Positions 6,580 to 13,079 of a stretch of DNA of 13,537 nucleotides are shown in pieces. The notes below the pieces were generated by a model, which was not told the origin of the DNA, made no database searches, and saw nothing but the letters and a program-made list of their open reading frames with translations. This DNA is from Natronomonas sp. Its GTDB lineage: Archaea > Halobacteriota > Halobacteria > Halobacteriales > Haloarculaceae. The translations under genes were made by a program, and so were the position numbers. Positions within the stretch are counted from its first letter, which is position 1. The number at the start of each line of letters is the position of its first letter. Where the stretch lies: assembly GCA_007121575.1 (NCBI GenBank), contig SKKJ01000314.1:1-13537 (forward strand). The letters run 5' to 3'.

Positions 6580-7704
6580 ATGTCCGGCGATGTATTCGCG
6601 GTGACGAGCGGCAAAGGAGGTGTCGGCAAGACGACGACAACCGTCAACCTCGCGATCGCACTCCGGCAACGGGGTCACTCGGTAGCAGTCGTCGATGCCG
6701 ACCTCGGAATGCCGAACGTGGCGGCGTTTCTCAGCTCCGACGTTGAAACGACGCTACACGACGTTCTCGCGGGAGACGCAACGACGGCGGAGGCCATCAC
6801 CGAGATCGGCGAGGGACTGGGATTTTGCTTCGGTGAACAGTCACTCGACGGGTTCGCCGAAGCGGATCCGACGCGGTTGGACGAGGTCATCGAAGAACTC
6901 GCGGACCGATACCAGTACGTCCTCGTCGATACCGGTGGCGGGCTGACGTACGAGGGCGCATATCCGATGGAACTCGCCGACCAAGTGCTGCTCGTTACAT
7001 CGCCGATTCCGGCCGCGATCACGGACACGAAAAAGAGCAAACAGCTCGCGGACCGATTGGGCGTTCCCGTCCGCGGAGTCATCGTCACGCATACCGATGA
7101 CGACACGGATTCAGAATCCATCGCCGATGAGCTCGGTGTGGAGTTCCTGGGAGGTGTCCCGACCGACGACGCGGTTACCGAAAGCGCCACGGCGCGGAAG
7201 CCGCTCGTCGCGTACGCACCCGAGAGCGCGGCGACCGTCGCCTATTACCGACTGGCGGAGATGCTATCGGATCCGGCGAGCGCCGAACTCGATCCGCTCG
7301 ATTCGGCGAGAAAGCCCTCCAGCGGCGAATCCGCGGAGCCACCTTCGAAAAGCGAATCCGAAGACTCCGAAGATTCACCAGTGGAGAGCGACACGACATC
7401 GACGAAAGCCGACGAAGAACCGGCATCGACGAAAGCCGACGAAGAACCGGCATCGACGAAAGCCGACGAAGGGCAGGCGTCAACGGTTAGTACGGAAGAC
7501 ATCGATCGATCCACTGGAGATAACGCAGCGACAAACGATGAATCGACCGCGGAGAGTGAATCGACGACCGGGGAAGAATCGACGGCAGAGGGGGAACCAA
7601 GCGCAGAAAACGGAGGGCGATCGACGGAAAATAACGCCGACGCCGCGTCCGAGGCGAACACGAAACCCGGACTTTTCCGGCGGATTTTGGGACGGTTTCG
7701 GTAA
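6580..7704 (+). CDS. MinD/ParA-type ATPase with long acidic tail and terminal amphipathic helix
   Basis: A deviant Walker ATPase of 374 residues. Residues 1-230 are the catalytic domain, with Walker A SGKGGVGKTT (signature K12, K17), Walker A' VVDADLGMPN (D39, D41) and Walker B VLVDTGGG (D117). These proteins dimerise on ATP and position other components on the membrane or nucleoid. Residues about 231-361 form a low-complexity S/E/D/T-rich linker containing three near-identical 9-residue repeats (STKADEEPA). The last 12 residues, KPGLFRRILGRFR, form a basic amphipathic helix like the membrane-targeting tail of bacterial MinD (GFLKRLFGG). Haloarchaea carry several MinD paralogues. One, MinD4 of Haloferax, has a C-terminal extension and positions archaella and chemosensory arrays. 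This gene may be of that type, but I cannot assign the paralogue. It converges with the coiled-coil gene 3 bp downstream. Confidence 0.92.
   Translation: MSGDVFAVTSGKGGVGKTTTTVNLAIALRQRGHSVAVVDADLGMPNVAAFLSSDVETTLHDVLAGDATTAEAITEIGEGLGFCFGEQSLDGFAEADPTRLDEVIEELADRYQYVLVDTGGGLTYEGAYPMELADQVLLVTSPIPAAITDTKKSKQLADRLGVPVRGVIVTHTDDDTDSESIADELGVEFLGGVPTDDAVTESATARKPLVAYAPESAATVAYYRLAEMLSDPASAELDPLDSARKPSSGESAEPPSKSESEDSEDSPVESDTTSTKADEEPASTKADEEPASTKADEGQASTVSTEDIDRSTGDNAATNDESTAESESTTGEESTAEGEPSAENGGRSTENNADAASEANTKPGLFRRILGRFR
7397..7477 (+). repeat. 27-bp in-frame tandem repeat, three copies
   Basis: The unit starts CATCGACGAAAGCCGACGAA. Copies at 7397-7423 and 7424-7450 are identical. The third (7451-7477) diverges only near its end. 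It encodes TSTKADEEPA-like 9-residue units in the MinD-like linker. Identity at DNA level, including third bases, indicates recent slippage or expansion. Confidence 0.92.
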
Positions 7705-7707
7705 CGG

Positions 7708-8838
7708 TTACGAATCCGGGCCACCCGTTTGAAGGTCCCGGAACACCCCTGAGATCCGTTCTTCGAAGCGCTCGAGATCGTCGAGTCGTTCGTGTACGCT
7801 CGTGAGTTCGTCATCCATCCCTTCGAATCGTGATTCGAGGTCGGTCTGCGTCTCGTATATCTCTTCGAGTTCGGATTCGAGTTCCGACTGCACCGATCGT
7901 ATCTCCTCGAAGTCAGCATCGAGACTGCCGAGGTCAGCACCGAGGTCGTCTATCTCTCCCTCGAGATCGCCGAGCCGGTCGACGGTCGCAGAGAGTTCTT
8001 CCACGTTCGATTCGACGCGGTCGGTTCGATCCCCGACCGTCGATAGTTCGGAGCGAACGTCATCGATGACCGAGTCGAACGTCCCGTGCCGATCGATGAA
8101 CGACTCGATCATGTCAGTGTATGCGGCGAGATCGCCAACTTCGCTCTGTAGGTGGTTGAGACGTACCTCCTGGCTTCGTTTCGTGTCGGAGCCGAGCTCC
8201 GATCGAAGCGCGGCCGCGGTATCATCATCGACGGTACCGTCCTGCAACCCAGTCAAGAGAACTCGAGCAACTGTGTTCGGAGAGATGGATTCAGCACGGA
8301 GACTGATATCGGACCCAGCCGCGGTCTCCGCACGAGCGGCATCTTCGGACACGCGTTCATCGTCTGCGGCTTCGACGACGGATTCATCGCTCGGTTCAGC
8401 GTTGGTCTCCGTGGCGGCCGATTCGGGAGCCAGCGACGTTCGATCGCCGCCGACGAACTCTCGGAGCACATCGGAACGAGCCCGATCGACGATCTCGTCT
8501 AGCGCCTGCCCGTCAGCCACGGTCACTCGCGGTTCGATATCGAGCGTGTCGAGATCGATATTGGCGATCCGATATCGGATCGTAGAACGCTCCTCGGGGT
8601 CGAAGATCCGCTTCAGAACCGAACCGTCCTCAACGGTCCACGCGTCGAGGTCTTCGGCGTGGAACTTGACATCCTCGGGCGGACGCGAATCGATCGGCGG
8701 ATCGGCGACCCGAACCGTCGCGACCGAATCGCGTTCGGAGTCGATGTCAAGTCGTACGCGCCCGTCATTTCCGACCGTCTTTCGGACAGTGATACCGTCG
8801 TGATGAACGGTTCGTGTCCTCTCTGTCCCCTCGTTCAT
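7708..8838 (-). CDS. Coiled-coil protein with N-terminal beta-rich domain, convergent with MinD-like gene
   Basis: The product is 376 residues of unknown function. Residues about 10-108 read as alternating strands (ITVRKTV, RVRLDI, VATVRVADPP, VKFHAEDLDAWTV, STIRYRIANI), suggesting an Ig-like domain. Residues 132-178 are an acidic linker. Residues 180-216 form a small helical segment. Residues about 222-366 are a long heptad-patterned coiled coil (SELESELEEIYETQTDLESRF, LTSVHERLDDLERFEERI). There is no signal peptide, membrane span or cysteine, and a single tryptophan (W67). SMC-type motifs are absent. The start at 8838 is supported by a TATA element at -26. The gene stops 3 bp from the MinD-like stop codon. 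I infer a possible link with that ATPase from position and architecture only. Confidence 0.85.
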   Translation of the reverse strand: MNEGTERTRTVHHDGITVRKTVGNDGRVRLDIDSERDSVATVRVADPPIDSRPPEDVKFHAEDLDAWTVEDGSVLKRIFDPEERSTIRYRIANIDLDTLDIEPRVTVADGQALDEIVDRARSDVLREFVGGDRTSLAPESAATETNAEPSDESVVEAADDERVSEDAARAETAAGSDISLRAESISPNTVARVLLTGLQDGTVDDDTAAALRSELGSDTKRSQEVRLNHLQSEVGDLAAYTDMIESFIDRHGTFDSVIDDVRSELSTVGDRTDRVESNVEELSATVDRLGDLEGEIDDLGADLGSLDADFEEIRSVQSELESELEEIYETQTDLESRFEGMDDELTSVHERLDDLERFEERISGVFRDLQTGGPDS

Positions 8839-8859
8839 ACCGTGTTCTCAGCACGAGCC

Positions 8860-8867
8860 TATTTATC
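8860..8867 (-). promoter_or_regulatory. TATA element of the coiled-coil gene
   Basis: Reads GATAAATA on the minus strand, centred about 26 bp before the ATG at 8838, in the 90-bp gap after the trpS stop codon. Confidence 0.6.
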
Positions 8868-8928
8868 ACTCAGGGTCGGCTCGACAGCCGTTTTCAGCTT
8901 TATCGACGACCGATTTTACGCTCGAGAT

Positions 8929-10494
8929 TCACCGGCGATCGCTTTCGAGTTCGATATCGAGCGATTCGAGCAGTTCCTTCGCCTCCTCTCGTTTTTCTTG
9001 ATGCGTTTCGAGGAACTCCCGCATGAGTTCGGCCGCCTGCTCTTTGCAGCCACCACAGAGTCGCTCGCCGCCGACGCACTCGTCGTAGACGTCAGTGGCG
9101 AACTCGTCGTCGTCGTTCGCGAGGAGATACGCATACAGCTCATAGACCGGACATTCGTCGGCTTTGCCGCCGAGTCTGCGTTGTTCTTCGGCCGTTTCGC
9201 GGCCGCCGGTCGTCGCGGATTTGACTTTATCGTACCCGTCTTCTGGGTCGTCGAGCAAGCTGATGTGGCTCGCCGGGATGGAAGAAGACATCTTCCCGCC
9301 GGTGAGCCCCGACATAAACCGGTGATAGATCGAGGAGGGCGGCAAAAAACCGTAGCCGCCGTGTTCGACTTCGATCTCGCGGGCGAGCCGTTCGGCGTTG
9401 TGGCGGTCGAGTTCGAAGCTGTCGATGTGTTCGTCGTATACGCGCTTTTCACCCTCGATCGCCTCGATAAGCGCCTCGAACGCCTCGTCGGTCGCGTTTC
9501 GGTTGAGGAACCTAACGCGGGGACGGAGCGGTTCTTTGCCGCCGGAGCGCAGGATTTCGATCGCGCTATCGACACCCGGTTCGGCCAGGTCTTCTGACCG
9601 CAGCCATTCCGCGGCGGCGTTGCACCGAACGTCCGTCTCGGGATCGGCAACGTCCGCCGAAAGTGCATCGTACGCTCGAGCGACCAGTTCGCGCTCGTCA
9701 TCGTCCAACTCGAAGCTCGCGTACGCCTCGGTGACCTTGAAATACCGCATCCGACCGGCGAGGTCCCGTGCCAATCGCATGTGGGGATCTTGGTCGGGAC
9801 CGACCGGAATGACGGTCGGTTTCGGCTCCGAAAGCTGCGGATAGAGGATATCAGCCATCTGGGTGATGACCGACTGCATGTAGGAGACCTCCGTTTCGCC
9901 GTCGAAATCGTAGATGGCTCCGAGTTCCGAGAAGTTCGCTTTCGTCCCGAGCTCGAACGCGAGATCCTGTACCTCGCGGTTCGTTGATTGCCGATAGAGG
10001 GTACCCGCTTCGGGATCGAACCCGAGCGCGATGAGCGACAACAGATAGCTTTCCGTGTGTTCGTCGATTTCCTCCCACGACAGCCCGCGAGCGGCGTGCG
10101 CTTCCAAATCGGCGATGAGTCCATAGGCGTCAGCGCCGCGCTCTTGATGCCAGATCAGTTCGTCGAAAACGAGCTTGTGGCCGATGTGCGGATCGCCGGT
10201 CGGCATGAAACCCGACAACGTCGCGAACGGTTCGTCGTTCGCCATCGCGTCGGCGACGGGGCGATAATCGCGGTGTCCGAAGATGACGCCCCGACGCATC
10301 AGATAATGTGGGTGCGGAACGCGGGGTAAGACGTCGTCGAAAGACTCGATCCCGAACTCGTCGAAGAGTTTCCGATAGTCGTCGACGGTCGAAGCACCCC
10401 ACGGGTCCAGAGCCACGTCGTCGGCTCCTTTCGTCCCGCCATCGCTTCGGACGGCCGGCGTCTCGTCCCGATCAGGGGATCCGTCGTCTGTCAT
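8929..10494 (-). CDS. trpS: Tryptophanyl-tRNA synthetase
   Basis: TrpRS joins tryptophan to tRNA-Trp using ATP. It is a class I enzyme of 521 residues. The HIGH motif is in GFMPTGDPHIGHK (H103-H106), and the KMSKS-type loop is GGKMSSSIP (K401-S405). QSVITQMADILYP (207-219) and VGPDQDPHMRLARD (231-244) are typical of archaeal/eukaryal-type TrpRS. The protein is well over the roughly 330-400 residues usual outside haloarchaea. Much of the excess is an acidic insert, about residues 262-375, between VTEAYASFE and GFLPPSSIYHRF. Near the end is a cysteine cluster (C448, C473, C480, C483) that could bind a metal. The first 30 residues are acidic and probably disordered. The start ATG at 10494 has only a weak A/T patch at about -27 (10520-10524). 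Some haloarchaea have two trpS genes, and the copy is not resolved here. Confidence 0.96.
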   Translation of the reverse strand: MTDDGSPDRDETPAVRSDGGTKGADDVALDPWGASTVDDYRKLFDEFGIESFDDVLPRVPHPHYLMRRGVIFGHRDYRPVADAMANDEPFATLSGFMPTGDPHIGHKLVFDELIWHQERGADAYGLIADLEAHAARGLSWEEIDEHTESYLLSLIALGFDPEAGTLYRQSTNREVQDLAFELGTKANFSELGAIYDFDGETEVSYMQSVITQMADILYPQLSEPKPTVIPVGPDQDPHMRLARDLAGRMRYFKVTEAYASFELDDDERELVARAYDALSADVADPETDVRCNAAAEWLRSEDLAEPGVDSAIEILRSGGKEPLRPRVRFLNRNATDEAFEALIEAIEGEKRVYDEHIDSFELDRHNAERLAREIEVEHGGYGFLPPSSIYHRFMSGLTGGKMSSSIPASHISLLDDPEDGYDKVKSATTGGRETAEEQRRLGGKADECPVYELYAYLLANDDDEFATDVYDECVGGERLCGGCKEQAAELMREFLETHQEKREEAKELLESLDIELESDRR

Positions 10495-10666
10495 GTCCCA
10501 TCGTCGGTGGGGTCAACCCAAAAACCGTTCGTTTGAACCGGCGACACCGAGACGAGAGATTTCGCCGTGTACGGATCGCTTATATCACCGATATCGAGAG
10601 ATAATTGAAGCTGTTTCAACATTTCGTGATCACAGCCGATTATAAAACTTGTAATCGACCGCCATG

Positions 10667-10710
10667 AGTAACCAAAATGCATTTAATTTTAAAATAAAGT
10701 AACCAAATGC
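10667..10710. repeat. Direct repeat flanking an AT-rich near-palindrome
   Basis: AGTAACCAAAATGC (10667-10680) recurs as AGTAACCAAATGC (10698-10710), one A shorter. Between them lies ATTTAATTTTAAAATAA, with the palindrome TTTTAAAA at its centre. The second copy overlaps the out-of-family ATG at 10707 and ends just before the TATA box of the DUF2061 gene, so a pair of operator half-sites is possible. Confidence 0.7.
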
Positions 10711-10712
10711 GA

Positions 10713-10720
10713 TTATTTAT
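10713..10720 (+). promoter_or_regulatory. TATA box of the DUF2061 gene
   Basis: TTATTTAT centred about 29 bp before the ATG at 10746. Its position favours that start over the in-frame ATG at 10707. Confidence 0.55.
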
Positions 10721-10745
10721 TACCGTTGTCCGTGACCGACAACGC

Positions 10746-10991
10746 ATGCTCACGTCGCTCCTCTCGCGGTCGGCGCTCCAGGCTCGCCGACGAGCGATCG
10801 TCAAGACCCTTTGCTATCGACTGTTCATGATCATGATCACGATCACGATCGCGTTCGTCGTCGTCGGTGACCTCGGCGATGCGGTGAATATCGGTATCGC
10901 CGCGAACGTGCTGAAAACCGGGACGTACTACGTCTACGAACGGATGTGGGACCACATCACCTGGGGCGTTGAGCACGCAGAAGCCGTATAA
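10746..10991 (+). CDS. Small DUF2061-family membrane protein
   Basis: The product is 81 residues from the ATG at 10746. The pattern ARRRAIVKTLCYRLFMIMITITIAFVVVGD, then NIGIAANVLKTGTYYVYERMWDHITWG, matches the DUF2061 family of small inner-membrane proteins of unknown function. Family landmarks are a basic R/K-VKT-YR entry, one strong membrane span (about residues 26-42), a weaker second hydrophobic segment (about 46-62), and the terminal Y-ER-W-I-WG signature. In some bacteria DUF2061 genes or domains occur beside sulfate-assimilation genes, but nothing here points to that. An in-frame ATG at 10707 would add 13 residues (MRLFITVVRDRQR) that do not resemble the family. The gene is divergent from trpS and convergent with endA, with 26 bp between stop codons. 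Confidence 0.85.
   Translation: MLTSLLSRSALQARRRAIVKTLCYRLFMIMITITIAFVVVGDLGDAVNIGIAANVLKTGTYYVYERMWDHITWGVEHAEAV
10827..10850. repeat. Hexamer run (A-Y-GATC) x4 inside the DUF2061 gene
   Basis: ATGATC, ATGATC, ACGATC, ACGATC occur back to back, giving four GATC sites in 22 bp. They encode the Met-Ile-Met-Ile-Thr-Ile-Thr-Ile part of the membrane span. The periodicity follows from the protein sequence plus ATC codon preference, so it may have no separate role. Confidence 0.8.
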
Positions 10992-11017
10992 TACCAGTTT
11001 GAGAAACGCCTCCCCGT

Positions 11018-12025
11018 TCAGGGCGTCAGCCGGCTGATTGACACCCACTGTATCTGCGCTGCAGCGACCAGCGCGAACACCATCCGCTTTCGAACGCCGT
11101 GTGCAAGCCGGACGTCCAACGCGAGATCTCGCGGGGAGCACACGGCATCAGCAGACAGCACGCGAACCAGCAGTTCGGAGTGGCTCAGCTCCTCGACGTG
11201 TTCGACGTCGGCGTACGTCCGGAAATCAGCGCCGAATTTAAATCCGGTTTTCGGAACGACGCCCCGTTCGCGAAGCGTGCGATAGACGGCGAACCGACGG
11301 TCGAACCGGTCGCCCTCGGCGGCCCGCCCGCGAGATCTGATCGCGTCAGTATCGCCATCGACGCGCAGAGTTCCCCGGTCAGCCAGATAAACCGCCTCTA
11401 CCAGTGAGAGTTGGATCGCCTCGTCGTCGCGGTCGAGACGCTGTCCGTAGAACCCGTGTTCGTACAGCTCTGCGGGCGGGTTCCAACAGAGAACGCGATC
11501 ATCGAGAAGTGTCCCCTCGACCGGTCCGGAAAGAGTATGCGAACTTGATCCGGAGATGTCCGGACGCGTCGTCTGCAGATACGTGATCTCGCTCTCTTCA
11601 TCGACGATCGCGAGCACGACGTCACCGAGCGAGTCAAGCTCGACCGGCGCGCGCTCGCCGAGGACGCGGATTCTGTGCTCGACCGTGCCGTCCCACGGGC
11701 CGTCGCCGCGCGGATGGACGACGAAATCGACGCCGGCCGGCTCATCGATCCATCCTTCGCGAGCGGGTGACACATAGAAGCCACGATCGCGAAGGTCCTT
11801 ATATACGAGAAACGGGACGACGATTTCGGCATTGTCCGCGAGAAACGCCGAGAACCCCTCGCCGTCGACGGCATCGAGATCGCCTCGAAAGAGCAGGTGA
11901 GCCGCCTCAACGCGAGACAGACGGACGCCGTCACCCCGCGGACGACCGTATCCTCGCGAGTCGTAGTAACGCTCTCGGCCGTTCGCGCCGACCTCGACGA
12001 CTCCGTCGGTCAGATGACCTTCCAT
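11018..12025 (-). CDS. endA: tRNA-splicing endonuclease EndA (two-repeat archaeal form)
   Basis: EndA cuts introns from precursor tRNAs at bulge-helix-bulge structures. At 335 residues it is the long archaeal form in which two homologous halves are fused and the protein works as a homodimer. The C-terminal half holds the catalytic triad, Y271 (FRTYADVEH), H282 (LSHSELLVRV) and K313 (GVRKRMVFA), at the expected spacings of 11 and 31 residues. The N-terminal half keeps the framework (LSRVEAAHLLFRGDL, VYKDLRDRGFYV) but lacks the triad, as expected for the structural repeat. LSLVEAVYLADRGTL (207-221) is the second copy of the LSRVEAAHLLFRGDL element. The start at 12025 has a TATA element at -26. 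The gene lies 55 bp downstream of the cyclase gene on the same strand and near trpS, a pairing I recall in other haloarchaea. Confidence 0.95.
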   Translation of the reverse strand: MEGHLTDGVVEVGANGRERYYDSRGYGRPRGDGVRLSRVEAAHLLFRGDLDAVDGEGFSAFLADNAEIVVPFLVYKDLRDRGFYVSPAREGWIDEPAGVDFVVHPRGDGPWDGTVEHRIRVLGERAPVELDSLGDVVLAIVDEESEITYLQTTRPDISGSSSHTLSGPVEGTLLDDRVLCWNPPAELYEHGFYGQRLDRDDEAIQLSLVEAVYLADRGTLRVDGDTDAIRSRGRAAEGDRFDRRFAVYRTLRERGVVPKTGFKFGADFRTYADVEHVEELSHSELLVRVLSADAVCSPRDLALDVRLAHGVRKRMVFALVAAAQIQWVSISRLTP

Positions 12026-12049
12026 GTCCGATTCTCTCGCTCGAAGTTG

Positions 12050-12054
12050 TATAG
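12050..12054 (-). promoter_or_regulatory. TATA element of endA
   Basis: Reads CTATA within GGGCTATACAAC on the minus strand, centred about 26 bp before the endA ATG. It suggests endA can be transcribed independently of the cyclase gene upstream. Confidence 0.55.
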
Positions 12055-12080
12055 CCCCTGCGGTCGAGAGAGCACGAAGC

Positions 12081-13022
12081 TCACTTGATCGCGATCGGGT
12101 TGACCGGCGACGCCGTCCCCTCGACGATCTTCAGCGGCGAACAGACGTACATGAAGTCGTGTTTACCGTCCTCGGCGCAGTCTTCGGCCAGTTCGTCCAA
12201 TAGCGTGATTTCGGTGATCAAGATCCCCTGGTCTCGGATGAACGTCGCGTGTAGTGGCAGCCGGATTCCGCTTTCGGGATACGTGCGCTCGCTCGCGAGG
12301 GTATCCGTCACGAACGTGGGGATTTCCATCTCGTGGAACCACTCGGCGAGTTCATCGGAGTACGTGATTCCCGGCTCATCGAAGTTCTCGACGGGCGATT
12401 TTTCGCCCGCGTAGAACCGTTCGAGCCACCCCGTTCGGATGACGAGCACGTCGCGCGGTCTGAGTTCGACGCCCTGTTCGTCGGCACACGCCCGCAGTTC
12501 CGACAGCGAGATCGTCGCATCGTATTCGAGATGATCCACGCCGCGGTGACGGGCGATATCTAGAAGGACTCCACGACCGACGACACCGTGTTCGGCGATC
12601 GGTTCGATGCTACAGCGTTCGAGGCCACCCTTCGTCGTCTCGGGATCGAACCCGTTGTACATCTCGTCACCGTACCACGAGTGCCCGAGCGCGTCGATGT
12701 GTGTCGTCCCGTGAAGGGCGAGCGTGAGCACATCATCGGAACCCTGTCGACCATCGGCCGGGAGTTTCCCGGCTTCGTAGTGGCCCCGGTCGCGAAGCAT
12801 GTAGTGCTGCGTCTCTGGTCTACCGGGTGTCTTCGGATCACCCTCATGTCGGCCGATCGGGACGCCAAGCGTGAACGTCTTCCCGTGTTCGATTGCCCGT
12901 GCGCCTTCGAGCACCTGTGGTTCGGCCAGGTAGTTCACTGCGCCGACCTCATCGTCTTCGCCCCATTTGCCCCAGTTAGTCGGCGCGTCGGCGAACACGT
13001 CCGCAAGTCGTTCGTCGCTCAT
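12081..13022 (-). CDS. Cyclase-family metal-dependent hydrolase (kynurenine formamidase-like)
   Basis: The product is 313 residues of the PF04199 cyclase family, which includes kynurenine formamidase, isatin hydrolase and polyketide-cyclase-like members. The metal-binding signature HGTTHIDALGH is at 104-114 (H104, H108, D110, H114). Other landmarks are DVLVIRTGWL (191-200), a C-terminal LPLHATFIRDQGILITEI (255-272) and the closing CSPLKIVEGTASPVNPIAI typical of the family. The N-terminus with NWGKWGEDDEVGAVNYL is the form seen in larger members of about 300 residues, not the short KynB type of about 210 residues. The substrate cannot be told from sequence, and no tryptophan-degradation genes are adjacent. 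The start at 13022 has a good TATA box at -25. The left end of an insertion sequence lies only about 50 bp upstream. Confidence 0.93.
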   Translation of the reverse strand: MSDERLADVFADAPTNWGKWGEDDEVGAVNYLAEPQVLEGARAIEHGKTFTLGVPIGRHEGDPKTPGRPETQHYMLRDRGHYEAGKLPADGRQGSDDVLTLALHGTTHIDALGHSWYGDEMYNGFDPETTKGGLERCSIEPIAEHGVVGRGVLLDIARHRGVDHLEYDATISLSELRACADEQGVELRPRDVLVIRTGWLERFYAGEKSPVENFDEPGITYSDELAEWFHEMEIPTFVTDTLASERTYPESGIRLPLHATFIRDQGILITEITLLDELAEDCAEDGKHDFMYVCSPLKIVEGTASPVNPIAIK

Positions 13023-13043
13023 GTCCAGTCGTCTCTATTTACA

Positions 13044-13050
13044 TATAAAA
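13044..13050 (-). promoter_or_regulatory. TATA box of the cyclase gene
   Basis: Reads TTTTATA on the minus strand within AAGCTTTTTATATG, centred about 25 bp before the ATG at 13022. It lies between the gene and the insertion sequence and looks intact, but upstream elements may have been replaced by the insertion sequence. Confidence 0.65.
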
Positions 13051-13063
13051 AGCTTCGCGGCGA

Positions 13064-13079
13064 GAACACGGCGGTGTTC
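13064..13079. repeat. Inverted repeat GAACAC-GGCG-GTGTTC at the likely insertion-sequence end
   Basis: A six-base stem with a four-base loop, spanning the point where GC-rich host sequence gives way to the element. The right arm may be part of the element's terminal repeat. The left arm may be host sequence, or may mean that the element starts slightly earlier than placed here. Confidence 0.5.

Larger units (their letters stand above)
10495..10745. other. AT-rich divergent intergenic region between trpS and the DUF2061 gene
   Basis: These 251 bp hold no convincing gene. From left to right I see a TTATATCA patch (about 10579-10586), an inverted repeat TTGAA-GCTGT-TTCAA (10605-10619), the palindrome GTGATCAC (10626-10633), TATAAAAC (10641-10648), the direct repeat AGTAACCAAA-ATGC flanking an AT-rich near-palindrome (10667-10710), and the TATA box of the DUF2061 gene. 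This density of elements is unusual for the window and suggests regulation or an old mobile-element scar. Confidence 0.6.

Noticed and set aside
7397..7477. Possible CRISPR-like array
   Set aside because: The repeats are directly adjacent with no spacers and lie in frame within the MinD-like gene, so they are a coding minisatellite.
7802..8803. A 333-codon Ser-rich plus-strand frame opposite the coiled-coil gene
   Set aside because: It is the mirror of Asp/Glu codons on the other strand (GAC and GAG read back as GTC and CTC/TCG). The minus-strand frame has normal acidic haloarchaeal composition and a TATA box.
8916..10124. A 402-codon minus-strand Arg/Ser-rich frame inside trpS
   Set aside because: Same-strand, out-of-frame shadow of trpS, whose HIGH and KMSSS motifs fix the real frame.
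10664..10702. A 12-codon AT-rich micro-frame (MSNQNAFNFKIK)
   Set aside because: The TATA-like box at 10641 would start RNA after this ATG, and the frame consists mostly of the AT-rich repeat region. There is no support for translation.
10707..10745. Upstream ATG extending the DUF2061 protein by 13 residues
   Set aside because: The added residues do not fit the family, and the better placed TATA box supports the ATG at 10746.
10495..10745. Possible tRNA or other structured RNA gene
   Set aside because: No cloverleaf, T-loop GTTCGA motif in context or long GC-rich stem was found. The stretch is AT-rich with only short inverted repeats.
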